Origin: Leptodactylus fallax
Taxonomy: Eukaryota; Chordata; Amphibia; Anura; Leptodactylidae
Reading direction: 5' to 3'
Length of the DNA stretch: 64,000 nucleotides
NCBI GenBank assembly: GCA_947044405.1
Contig: CAMRHE010000166.1
Coordinates: 1,799,501 to 1,863,500, forward strand
This document shows positions 1 through 10,083 of the stretch, piece by piece. The translations under genes were made by a program, and so were the position numbers. The notes under the pieces are model-generated. The model worked only from the letters and a program-made list of their open reading frames with translations, searched no databases and had not been told where the DNA came from. Every line of letters begins with the position of its first letter. The stretch's first letter is position 1.

Positions 1-276
1 AAAACTCATGAAACAGGCCTGGACAGAAATGATGGTACCCTTAACTTAATATTTTGTTGCACAACCTTTTGAGGCAATCACTGCAATCAAACAATTCCTG
101 TAACTGTCAATGAGACTTCTGCACCTCTCAACAGGTATTTTGGCCCACTCCTCATGAGCAAACTGCTCCAGTTGTCTTGGGTTTGAAGGGTGCCTTTTCC
201 AGACGGCATGTTTCAGCTCCTTCCAAAGATGCTCAATAGGATTTAGGTCAGGGCTCATACAAGGCCACTTCAGAAT
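1..276 (-). mobile_element. Tc1/mariner fragment, family A (3' part, window edge)
   Basis: Minus-strand 3' end of a Tc1 transposon that continues beyond the window start. It matches the copy at 49855-51505 closely, including the inner TIR sequence (gaaacaggcctggacagaaa). Codons from 276 down to the stop at 46-48 encode the transposase C-terminus, with the [11 protein letters not shown] motif that carries the catalytic Glu. Homology stops abruptly near 276; the upstream N-terminal two thirds are missing, so this is a dead fragment. Confidence 0.9.
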
Positions 277-808
277 ATATTCACAGAAAAGAAAATCTAA
301 TGGGAGACACCGATTGCCAATTGAATATAAAACTTCACTTTTATTATAATCCAATAAAATGTATTTATTAATACAGGGCACAATATAAAATCATACAAAA
401 CTGCCAAACACAGCAGTCTGCTGTAAACTGCCTTTAAGCAGCAGTATATCCTAAGCCTAATTATGTTCTTTATAAGAAAAACTTGCAATAGTATACGGAT
501 AGACAGCGTATCAGTGGATAGAGCTATAATCTCACCCTATATCTCACCACTAACTGAACTCCCTCATCCAAATATGCATGTCAGAACAAAACCTGAAATG
601 GCTTCATAAAATAATTGAGCTAGTCACAAATTCCAGCAGGTGTATCCCCTTTTAACCCAGAGGCTACTGGCCTAATGCCACACCAACAGGGTTTGAAAGG
701 GAAAACATCCTGTTCACTAAAACTCAGATAGAAGCCAGTTCAGCAATGTTTTAAACCACCAAGCGACATGCCTATATTCAGCCTATATCAGGTATTTATC
801 CTCTATCA
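277..808. other. No gene recognised
   Basis: AT-rich sequence with no recognisable coding motif, tRNA or element ends. The short open frames here have no family resemblance that I can see. Confidence 0.5.
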
Positions 809-1271
809 CAGGGGTAGGCAACCTTTTTTGTTCGGCGTGCCGATTTTAATAAAAAAATCAAAGATGAGGTACTCGGAGTGCCGGTCAATAATTGTAATTC
901 TGACAACCCCTAAACTAAAGTCATATACCACAAACCATAACACAGAAGTGCTGCCACCAGATGCTTTAGGACACATGCGTTTACTGCTATTTCTTGGGAC
1001 GCTCCTGTACTTTCCGATTAGAAGCAATGAAAGTCCATGTACAGCCCCCAATTAGTGGTAAATGTAAGTGTCCAGGAGCACCGTATGGCAGCATCGTTAT
1101 GGTGAATACACACTATGTATCTGGATGCAGATATAGTCTTAGGCCACTGGAACTTTTACTTCAATGTAAAACTGCGTTCACATGGTGCATTTTTGCACAA
1201 AAAAAAATGCCTGTGTTTTCTGTGCAAAAACACATCCTTAATGCAGAAAACACACCATTATACAGAATAAT

Positions 1272-1850
1272 GTCCCATAGCGGCCCCTGCACACGGTATT
1301 ATATCCCATAGCGGCCACTGCACAAGGTATTATATCCCATAACAGCCTCTACACACCGTATTATGTCACATAGTGGCCACTGCACACGGTATTATGTCAT
1401 ATAGTGGCCCCAGCACACGGTATTATGTCATATAGTGGCCCCTGCACACCGTATTATGTCACATAGTGACCCCAGCACACGGTATTATGTCATATAGTGA
1501 CCCCAGCACACGGTATTATGTCACATAGTGACCCCAGCACACGGTATTATATCATATAGTGGTCCCAGCACACGGTATTAGGTCCCATAGCGGTCCCTGT
1601 ACACGGTATTAGGTGCCATAGCGGTCCCTGCACACGGTATTAGGTCCCATAGCGGTCCCTACACACGGTATTAGGTCCCATAGCACTGCCTGCACACGGT
1701 ATTAGGTCCCATAGCGCTCCCTGCACCCGGTATTAGGTCCCATAGTGGTCCCTGCACACGGTATTAGGTCCCATGGCGGTCTCTGCACACGGTATTAGGT
1801 CCCATAGCGGTCCCTGCACATGGTATTAGGTCCCATAGCTCTCTTCAGAC
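1272..1850. repeat. 31-bp minisatellite inside hAT element (about 18.6 copies)
   Basis: Eighteen successive units of exactly 31 bp run from 1272 to 1829, then a partial unit. Each unit has a GTCCCATAGYGG box and a CTGCACACGGTATTA box. Early units read gtattat and have gtcacatag or gtcatatag variants; later units read gtattag, so the array has two sub-blocks. Units abut directly with no spacers, which excludes a CRISPR array. The same unit recurs in a different hAT element at 38365-38672. Confidence 0.95.
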
Positions 1851-2191
1851 CCCAGAGTATAATAAGTGCAGGACCAAGAGAAGTGACAAACATAAAAAAA
1901 CAATGCTACTCACTTTTTTCTGCGCTCCGCAGCCGCTCTGTTCTCTTCGGCACTTCTGCCTGACGTCAGCGACCTCTGATTGAGTCTCTGGGGTCACGTC
2001 ACGTCATTATGCGTAATGACGCCGGACGTGACCCCTGAGGCGCTGTTAGCTGTCAGAAGTGCCGGAAGATCGCACAGCCGCCGCGTAGCGCAGGGAGCAA
2101 GGTGAGTATCATTGTTTTTTATGTTTCATCACTTATTCCAAGTCTCCACTTATTATACTTGGGGGTCTGAAGAGACCCCACAGTATAATAA
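1841..2191. repeat. Palindromic block with AGTATAAT hairpin
   Basis: CTCTTCAGAC at 1841-1850 and the adjoining cccagagtataataagtg pair with the inverted copy ending GTCTGAAGAG at 2165-2174, so the ~330-bp block folds back on itself. At its right end, 2150-2191 forms a compact hairpin: TTATTATACT-GGGGTCT, loop gaag, AGACCCC-AGTATAATAA. A splice-donor-like AAGGTGAGTAT lies at 2099-2109. Related modules occur at 31129-31420, 46252-46435 and 55913-56175. Confidence 0.8.
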
Positions 2192-2364
2192 TAGCAGTTT
2201 CGTTTCGGCCATCTTTTGTCCGATCGAAGCTGCTGGGCGAGGACTCAGGCTGCCGTGCCAGGGAGATAAGCCTCGCATGCCACTCTTGGCACACGTCCCG
2301 GGGTTGCCGACCCCTGCTCTATCATTTAGGTGAATACAGAGCAGTAACATTTTTGTGACGTCTC

Positions 2365-2905
2365 TGATAGAGATGAGCGAAGTATTCAAAAATTCGATTC
2401 GGCAACTTTGCCGAATTTCGCGATACGATTCTATTAGATCTGAATTAAATTCGCGGCCGAATCACGTAACAGAAACAGCTATTTATTGGCTGCAGGGAGC
2501 CGTGGTGGGCGCCAAAATGGCGGAACCCCTTGGATGCCACTGTCATGTTTGACTGCTGCATCCAAGGTTCCAAGGTGTTAAAACCCCCGATCGGTTATGG
2601 AGCACGGTGTTAGCTGTCAGTTACAGCTAAGACCGGAAAATGGCCGCCCGGACATGTGCAGTCCGATGCCTGCGAAAGTCAGAAGTTTCGGCGAAGAGGA
2701 GGAGGGGCGTGAACATAAGGGGCGGTGGAGAGTTATAACGCCCCCGATGCTCCGTGATCCTAATTTGCATAACAGAAGAAACCGATTTTATCAGAAACGG
2801 CAGGGAGAAGCTTATAATGGAAGGTAGGAGTAGAATGACCTTTTTAAACGCTATTCCAACATGCCATTAGTTAAAAATGTGTTTTTCTAATGATAGAATC
2901 CCTTT
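2365..2905. repeat. Interspersed repeat remnant, unclassified
   Basis: Begins with agagatgagcgaag followed by short inverted stretches (ttcgattcggca, tgccgaatttcg), a start that I associate with frequent frog repeats. It ends near tgatagaatccctttaa, which resembles a TTAA-type MITE end. More than one repeat is probably joined here. No coding potential is supported. Confidence 0.4.
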
Positions 2906-3520
2906 AAAGCAGCATAGTCAGACTTGATATTCCAAAGCTTGAGGAAGCAGTCTTATTGTTTAATCTGTAGTGATACTAGTAATACATCTTCGTATTAAAA
3001 TATCAGAGTTGTATTGCCGCAGTTTTGGCTCCTCCAGATATGTTAGATAGTCAGCAGTATGGCAACATCAACTAAACCACATTGCTAAGACTCCTAATGT
3101 TTGGCAGTTTCAGAAAAGGTTTAAAAGCCAATAGATTGTGAAAAAAGAATAATGCACAACTGAATCTAAGGGCAAATTTCATAGGAAACCAATTAACCTT
3201 TCAATATGTGTTGAAGTAAAAAAGAAAACCCATAGTGTGTACGAGATGTTTGTGTGTCTGAGATAAGGACATTAAATTGTGAGCCCCATTTAAGACAAGG
3301 TCTGATGTGAGTGATTACCAGTTGTGAACACAATTGTGTATGTTCACACTATTAAAGCAATTGTAAAATAAATAAGGATGTGTTAAGATCTGACCGCTAA
3401 AGTTATATTCACTCCATTAGGCATATGTGCCAGGAAAGCCCAAGTGTATGTATTAATGGGTTTTGCACGATCTTGGTGGGCTGACAGTCATCTCCTTCAT
3501 GGATTAGCTGTTCTGTTCTC
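2906..3520. other. No gene recognised
   Basis: Low-complexity, AT-rich intergenic sequence. I see no element ends, coding motifs or structured RNA. Confidence 0.5.
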
Positions 3521-3676
3521 CTGCCCCTGTATTATGCACTGCACAGAGCTGGAAGCAGAGATCTCTGTGCACTGTATAGCGCAAGGCACCTTTACTGCAG
3601 CTCATTTTCCCACCAGCCATTATACAGTGCATGGAGCCGTCTGCTTCCAGCTCCATGCACTGTATAATACAGGGAG
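3521..3676. repeat. Short palindromic MITE-like repeat
   Basis: The arms cctgtattatgcactgcac (3526 onward) and the inverted copy ending gcactgtataatacaggg (about 3657-3674) pair, with a second inverted pair inside. The motif gagctggaagcag appears on both strands. The block is about 150 bp with no coding capacity. The superfamily is unknown because no clear TSD is visible. Confidence 0.6.
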
Positions 3677-4610
3677 TGGACGCACACCCAAATAGATTAT
3701 CTGTGTGAGAGAAGGTTGCTGGCCCCCCACTGATCAAATATTTATTGTGCTATAGGCCGCAAATTAAAAAAGTCACAGAAAACACCTTTACATCAATACT
3801 TAGGGTTCCACTCATCTGATATAAACTAGACTCTTTTGGCCTACCCTGGACTAGTGTACATTGTTATGCCTTTTTTTTCAGCACGAGAAATTGTATTGTC
3901 TGTTGTTCTATTTTACATAGGAGGAATCGCACTTAATTTTTTTTTTCATAAAGGTCTATGGGCAACTTAAGATAATACTGTATATGTTTAAATGGCATAC
4001 ATTAGAGGTTTGCATCAGTGAAATTCGCCCAAGATCTACCTTCAACATACATCGCAAACACAGTATGATGAATAATGGATGAGAAAATAACCTCATCATC
4101 AGATAACTTGAGATTAATATACTGCACCAGTGGATATGGAGAATGGCCTACGTGCAACTTTTTTATGGATCTTCCTATTTTCCAGGCATTATATTAGCAT
4201 TTCTAATTTAGATTTCTGGGTATTGAGGAAGATTATCATGTCCAATTCAGACTGTGGCCTCAGAATCTGGATCATCTACTTTCTTGCTTCGAGGAAACCT
4301 TGCTGTTTGTTTCACATAATGTTTTAACTTGCAAAGGAACTAATTTGTAATCTTATCTCCTCTCACTGATTTCCTTGCAAGATTAAACACACAATACATA
4401 TGCACATTTATAACCTCTTTGTAGGTAATTATGATAATATGTTTTTTTTTTTTTTTATTTGAATGTAATATTCCTGAATGCAAGTGTAATGGCAAGAGCA
4501 CTAATTATCTATAAGGGGAAAGAAGAAATGTGGTTTGTAATATGACGTAAAGATTCTTTTGGAATGAACAACTGAACAAAATGATCTGAAAGAATAAAAC
4601 AGATTGTATG
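3677..4610. other. No gene recognised
   Basis: AT-rich sequence with a poly-T run near 4443-4457. No coding motif or element terminus is recognised. Confidence 0.5.
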
Positions 4611-4612
4611 TA

Positions 4613-4988
4613 CAGGAACATCTCAATAAATTAGAATATCTTTGAAACGTTTATTTCTTTCAGTAATTAAATTAAAAAAGTGACCTCCTATATTTTCTAG
4701 ATTCTTTACACACAGAGTGTTCTATTTCAAGTGTTTTATTTCTGTAAATGTTGATTATGGATTACAGGTAATAAAAAACAAAATCTAAGAAAATTAGAAT
4801 ATTGTGAAAAAGTTCAGTATTGTAAATTCAGTGTGTCACCTGCCAAGGTTTCCTAAGCCTTTAAATGGTCCCTCAGTCTGGTTCAGTAGGACACACAATC
4901 ATGGAAGACGCTGATTATGGATTGTATTACTGAATTACTGAAATGAATGAACATTTCAAAGATATTCTAATTTATTGAGATGCACCTG
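4613..4988. mobile_element. Tc1/mariner-type MITE
   Basis: Terminal inverted repeats of about 60 bp, CAGGAACATCTCAATAAATT at the left and the complement of CAGGTGCATCTCAATAAATT at the right, are flanked by TA at 4611-4612 and 4989-4990. The element is 376 bp with no transposase. TA duplication and CAG-starting ends place it with Tc1/mariner. Its right edge coincides with the 3' break of the copia element. Confidence 0.85.
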
Positions 4989-4990
4989 TA

Positions 4991-5881
4991 GGTGGCTTGA
5001 ACATGGGGTCCTCAAAGATTCTCGTTGGTTTCATCTGTGGTTGACCCAAGTCTTTTAATAGTTGTCTCAACCATATGACTTCTTGACTTGCCTGTGCTGC
5101 TGCAACATACTCTGCTTCAGTAGATGATAGTGTAACAGAAAGTTGATTTCTACTAGTCCAACAGATAGCACCTCCTGATAGAAGAAATAGGTTCCCACTT
5201 GTAGATTTTCTGTCACTGGTATCTTCGGCCCAATCGGCATCCACATATCCTGTCAGGGTGCTTTCGTCACTTGCTGGTAACTTTAGCTGGTAGTGTAAAG
5301 TCCCTTTAAGATAGCGAATGACTTGCTTCACAGAATTCCAGTCCATCTGACTTGGTGTTGAAGTCTTTCTACATAGGATTCCAACTGCTGCTGCAATGTC
5401 AGGCCTTGTTGCGGTGCTAATGTACAGCAATTTCCCTATTGCTTTCCTGTACTGAGTGTTAGTTGGTAGTGGTGTATCTTGCTGTCTATCTTCTTCAGGT
5501 AGTTGGTTTCCATGGGGGATTTTACTGGTTTTGCATCTTCCATTCCAAATGTCTCAATTATTTCTTGTATTCTGTGTTTTTGGTTCAGAAAGAAGCTGCC
5601 ATCTTTCTCTCTCTCTCAATCTGAATGCCAAGATAATTATTTACATTGCCAAGATCTTTGGTCTCAAAATGCTGATTTAGGGTTTGGAGTATTTCTCGCT
5701 CATCCCCTTCTTGCTTGAAACAAATCAGAATATCGTCCACATAAATGAGTACATAGATCCACCTGTCTGCTAATTTCTTTGTGTATAAACAGGGGTCTGC
5801 TTTACTCCTCTGAAAGTCCTCATGTGTAAGCACTTCATTTATTCTCATATTCCATGCTCTGGCGGCTTGCTTTAGACCATA
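4991..5881 (-). pseudogene. Copia RT C-terminal half and RNase H (broken)
   Basis: Reading leftward, the RT part starts at YGLKQAARAWN and includes the catalytic YVDDIL box. After GIQIERE a frameshift occurs near 5600, and the next segment continues in other frames to KLLYISTATRPDIAAAVG and the copia RNase H motifs YVDADWAED, KSTSG and LSSTEAEYVA. The gene ends after IFED, short of the rest of RNase H, where homology stops next to the MITE at 4990. At least two frame changes make it non-functional. Confidence 0.88.
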
Positions 5882-5883
5882 TA

Positions 5884-7531
5884 CAGTCATATGAAAAAGT
5901 TTGGGCACCCCTATTAATCTTAATCATTTTTAGTTCTAAATATTTGGGTGTTTGTAACAGCCATTTCAATTTGATATATCTAATAACTGATGGACACAGT
6001 AATATTTCAGGATTGAAATGAGGTTTATTGTACTAACAGAAAATGTGCAATATGCATTAAACCAAAATTTGACCGGTGCAAAAATTTGGGTACCCTTATC
6101 ATTTTATTGATTTGAATACTCCTAACTACTTTTTACTGACTTACTGAAGCACAAAATTGGTTTTGTAACCTCACTGAGCTTTGAACTTCATAGCCAGGTG
6201 TATCCAATCATGAGAAAAGGTATTTAAGGTGGCCAATTGCAAGTTGTTCTCCTATTTGAATCTCCTCTGAAGAGTAGCATCATGGGCTCCTCAAAACAAC
6301 TCTCAAATGATCTGAAAACAAAGATTGTTCAACATAGTTGTTCAGGGGAAGGATACAAAAAGTTGTCTCAGAGATTTAACCTGTCAGTTTCCACTGTGAG
6401 GAACATAGTAAAGAAATGGAAGACTACAGGGACAGTTCTTGTTAAGCCCAGAAGTGGCAGGCCAAGAAAAATATGAGAAATGCAGAGAAAAAGAATGGTG
6501 AGAACAGTCAAGGACAATCCACAGACCACCTCCAAAGAGCTGCAGCATCATCTTGCTGCAGATGGTGTCACTGTGCATCGGTCAACAATACAGCACACTT
6601 TGCACAAGGAGAAGCTGTATGGGAGAGTGATGCGAAAGAAGCCGTTTCTGAAAGCACGCCACAAACAGAGTCGCCTGAGGTATGCAAAAGCACATTTGGA
6701 CAAGCCAGCTTCATTTTGGAAGAAGGTCCTGTGGACTGATGAAACAAAGATTGAGTTGTTTGGTCATACAAAAAGGCGTTATGCATGGCGTCAAAAAAAC
6801 ACAGCATTCCAAGAAAAACACTTGCTACCCACTGTAAAATTTGGTGGAGGTTCCATCATGCTTTGGGGCTGTGTGGCCAACGCCGACACCGGGAATCTTG
6901 TTAAAGTTGAGGGTCGCATGGATTCAACTCAGTATCAGCAGATTCTTGAGAATAATGTACAAGAATCAGTGACGAATTTGAAGTTACGCCGGGGATGGAT
7001 ATTTCAGCAAGACAATGATCCAAAACACAGCTCCAAATCTACTCAGGCATTCATGCAGAGGAACAATTACAATGTTCTGGAATGGCCATCCCAGTCCCCA
7101 GACCTGAATATCATTTACATCTGTGGGATAATTTGAAGCGGGCTGTCCATGCTCGGCGACCATCAAACTCAACTGAACTGGAATTGTTTTGTAAAGAGGA
7201 ATGGTCAAAAATACCTTCATCCAGGATCCAGGAACTGATTAAAAGCTACAGGAAGCGACTAGAGGCTGTTATTTTTGCAAAAGGAGGATCTACTAAATAT
7301 TAATGTCACTTTTCTGTTGAGGTGCCCATACTTTTGCACCGGTCAAATTTTGGTTTAATGCATATTGCACATTTTCTGTTAGTACAATAAACCTCATTTC
7401 AATCCTGAAATATTACTGTGTCCATCACTTATTAGATATATCAAATTGAAATGGCTGTTGCAAACACCCAAATATTTAGAACTAAAAATGATTAAGATTA
7501 ATAGGGGTGCCCAAACTTTTTCATATGACTG
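5884..7531 (+). mobile_element. Tc1/mariner element, family B copy 1
   Basis: A 1648-bp element with TIRs of about 210 bp starting CAGTCATATGAAAAAG, flanked by TA at 5882-5883 and 7532-7533. It sits inside the copia RT gene; the copia frame continues on the far side of the TA, so the insertion was clean. It is almost identical to the copy at 20534-22182 but its transposase is mutated. Confidence 0.96.
6282..7303 (+). pseudogene. Tc1 transposase, family B copy 1 (stop plus frameshift)
   Basis: Homologue of the intact 340-codon gene at 20762-21784. The start ATG at 6282 gives MGSSKQLS. A C-to-G change makes codon 65 TGA (6474-6476). The frame then stays open through the DDE motifs WTDETKIE and QQDNDPKH. 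At about 7115, a 1-base loss in gaacatctg hits the codon of the catalytic Glu (E279 in the intact copy) and shifts the frame; the C-terminus ending GGSTKY then continues in another frame. Both lesions abolish activity. The protein would have paired-type HTH DNA-binding domains N-terminally and cut at TA targets. Confidence 0.93.
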
Positions 7532-7533
7532 TA

Positions 7534-8165
7534 TACTCCTCTGTAGTTTGCATACTAGGTCTGGCCTTTGCTCATCTTTGAATCCTGGTGGTTGTTCCAT
7601 GTAGATATCTTCTGCTAACTCGCCATGTAGAAACGCTGTTTTTACATCAAAGTGTCTTACTTGCATTTTCCTTACTGCAGCTACTGTCAGCAAAGTTCTT
7701 ATTGTAGCATGTTTGACTATTGGCGCAAATGTCTCATCATAGTCCTCCCCATATTTTTGAGAATATCCTTTGGCTACGAGTCTTGCTTTGTATCGCTCCA
7801 CTGTACCATCTGCATTGTATTTTACTTTGAAAGTCCATTTACAACCTATGGCTTTCCTTCCAGGTGGTAGTTCTGTAAGTGTCCATGTTTTAGTATCATG
7901 CATGGATTTTATCTCTTCCTTTGCAGCCTTTATCCATTTACAGGTGGTTTACCTTTACTCTCTCTCATTGAGCGTCTTGGTTCTGTGTGTGAGCTTGGTA
8001 GTGTCTGTTCTTCATTACTGATGGATTCTATGCTCACTTCAACTGTTTGTTCAGAAGTTACAGATGTTGGCTGATCAGTGTCAGTTTTCTCTTCTGTTCT
8101 TACTTCCTCTGTTGTCATTACATTGTCTCTCAGATCTTCAACAAAAGTTATGTTGTTGCTAATGG
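7534..8165 (-). pseudogene. Copia linker and RT N-terminal half (frameshifted)
   Basis: From 8165 leftward a low-complexity Thr/Ser/Glu-rich linker, typical between copia integrase and RT, runs to about 7930. A one-base frameshift then leads into the RT start with WTLTELPPGRKAIGCKW, VERYKARLVAKGY and FDVKTAFLHGEL, the first catalytic Asp region of copia RT. The segment stops at the Tc1 insertion (7531). Its other half is at 4991-5881. Confidence 0.88.
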
Positions 8166-8168
8166 TAA

Positions 8169-8587
8169 GGGTGGGTTCACACCTGCGCTTGCTATCCGTC
8201 CATTGCCAATCCAATGAAAATCTCGACGAACTGGATTGGCATCGGATACAGACCGGTCAGCGACGCATTGGTTAAAAACCCCATTCATTTGAATGGGTTT
8301 TTAAAGCAATGCGCGGGTGTGCGCCTACACCCTCTGCGCTGCGAATCCTTTTTTTTCGTCGGAAACAAAGTCGGACACGCAGGACTTCGTGTCCGACGAA
8401 AAAAAAGCGGCTTCGCAGCGGAGAGGGTGTAAGCGCACACCCACGCATTGCTTTAAAAACCCATTCAAATGAATGGGTTTTTAACCAATGCGTCGCTGAC
8501 CGGTCTGTATCTGATGCCAATCCAGTTTGCCGAGATTTTCACTGGATTGGCAACGGAAGGATAGCAAGCGCAGGTGTGAATCCACCC
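8169..8587. mobile_element. Fully palindromic MITE (possible PIF/Harbinger type)
   Basis: GGGTGGGTTCACACCTGCG at 8169 and the inverted copy ending GTGTGAATCCACCC at 8587 bound a 419-bp element that is inverted-repeat along nearly its whole length, with the centre near 8375-8390. Candidate 3-bp TSDs are TAA (8166-8168) and TGA (8588-8590), which would suit PIF/Harbinger with one mutation. It interrupts copia between integrase and RT. Superfamily is an inference. Confidence 0.8.
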
Positions 8588-8590
8588 TGA

Positions 8591-9565
8591 CTTTGTCAGT
8601 TTTGGGATTTAGGATTCTGTAACCCTTAACATTGTCACTGTATCCAACAAAGACGCCTTCAAATTCTGTTTTGAAGTTTGGTGCGTTTTTTTCTGGAATG
8701 TAGATGAATGCCTTGCATCCAAAAATTCTTAGATGTTTTACACTCGGCTCCTCATTGTGCCACAGTTTATATGGAGTCTTCTCAATTGTTCTAGAGAAGA
8801 GTCTGTTTTGCAAATAAGTGGCTGTCATTGCTGCTTCACCCCAATATTTTTGTGGTAATCCAGAGTCTGTCAGCATGCATCTGATCATTTCAGTCAGAGT
8901 TCTGTTCTTTCTTTCAGCTACCCCGTTTTGCTCTGGTGTGTAGGGGACTGTCTTTTGATGCTCTATTCCATTCTGCTTTAAGTACTCTTGTATTTTATGC
9001 TCTGTGAATTCACCTCCATTGTCACTCTGAAGTATGAGAGGTTTTCTCTGAAACTTGTTACTTGCCCTTATTACATAGTCCTGTAATTTGTCAAAAACTT
9101 CACTCTTGTGTTGCATTAGGTAAGTGACTGTGTATCTTGAATAGTCATCTATGAAAGTCACTATGTACCTGTTGCCTCCAGGTGTAGATGGGTTTAGGGG
9201 ACCACATACATCACTGTGAACTAGGTCAAGAGGTCTTGAAGCTCTATTGTGACTTACTTTAGGAAGTGTTGCTCTTGTAGCTTTGGATTTGATGCAACAT
9301 TCACATTTAACAATAACTGAACAAGGGGATACTGTTAGATCCTTTGTCAGATTCCTCTTTTGTATTTCCTGTATGCATACTGGGTGTCTGTGACCTAAAT
9401 GCCTGTGCCATACGTGTATACAGTCATTATGCTTATGTGTGCATAGTCTCACCTGTTCCTTCACTGTGTTGAGGTGATATAGATGATCATCCAACTTGGC
9501 ACTTGCTATCATCTGCTTGCCGTCTAGGATAGAACACTTGTCACCTTGGAATTTTACAGTGAGTC
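8591..9565 (-). pseudogene. Copia integrase (5' end lost to gypsy insertion)
   Basis: The open frame contains the HHCC zinc-binding region (HRHLGH then CECCIKSK) and a retroviral-type integrase core. The catalytic triad is visible: Asp in LVHSDVCGP, Asp in LQSDNGGEF and Glu in EQNGVAERKNR. RIFGCKAFIY and FVGYSDNVKGYRI downstream are typical copia C-terminal motifs. The frame is intact for over 300 codons, so this is the best preserved part of the element. It is cut upstream by the gypsy at 9571 and downstream by the MITE at 8587. Confidence 0.92.
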
Positions 9566-9570
9566 CTTTG

Positions 9571-10083
9571 TGTTATGTTTGTCCCTGAACCGAATGAACA
9601 ATAAACGAACATGCAAAATAAACTGGTTTATTGAAGAAACAAGAAACAAACAAAGGGCAGTCAAAATAACGGAATAAATGAAACAGAGGAGGCAGGAGAA
9701 AACAATAGAAATCACCCTGTGATCCGCCCTGACTAACGCCAGAGTTTTCCTCTAAAAAGAGGACACCTCACAGGAACCTGACTAGAATCCCTGGGAGCTG
9801 ACCCTGAAAGAAGTAAAGTAATAAACTAGCAGTCCCCTGCACTGACCCCCAGACAGCAAAACATAGAACAAAGTACACTGAAAGAAGCATACAAAACCTG
9901 AGTACTAGGCCCAACAGCACAGGTATGACTGGACACACAAGTATAACCAGCAGAGTGCAAGTGTGAAGCCCAAGTATATATAGCACAAAGGGTGGGGCAG
10001 AGGCACAGGGAAAACCCCTCCCTAAGGCAGAAAGTACCAGCAGACAATAATTAACCCCTGCCCGACTGGACAACTACCTAACA
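9571..10083 (-). repeat. Gypsy 3' LTR
   Basis: 513-bp LTR bounded by TGTTA...TAACA inverted ends. On the minus strand it follows a purine-rich tract (about 10084-10100, AAGGGAGGG), the likely plus-strand primer. The pol frame ends at a stop about 10 bp inside this LTR (10074-10076). Confidence 0.93.

Larger units (their letters stand above)
809..2316. mobile_element. Non-autonomous hAT transposon with perfect 8-bp TSD
   Basis: The ends are inverted repeats: CAGGGGTAGGCAACC at 809-823 and the complement of CAGGGGTCGGCAACC at 2302-2316. The identical 8-bp duplication CTCTATCA lies at 801-808 and 2317-2324. An 8-bp TSD with CAGGGG-type ends is characteristic of the hAT superfamily. No transposase is encoded in the 1508 bp. 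The interior is a 31-bp minisatellite (1272-1850) followed by a palindromic block (1841-2191). Moving it would need a hAT transposase from elsewhere. Confidence 0.9.

Noticed and set aside
1272..1850. Regular short repeats resembling a CRISPR array
   Set aside because: Units abut with no spacers, and the context is a eukaryotic hAT transposon. It is a minisatellite. The same holds for 38365-38672.
2112..2827. Several short open frames
   Set aside because: They lie within the palindromic hAT interior and an interspersed repeat; frames on both strands arise from inverted sequence.
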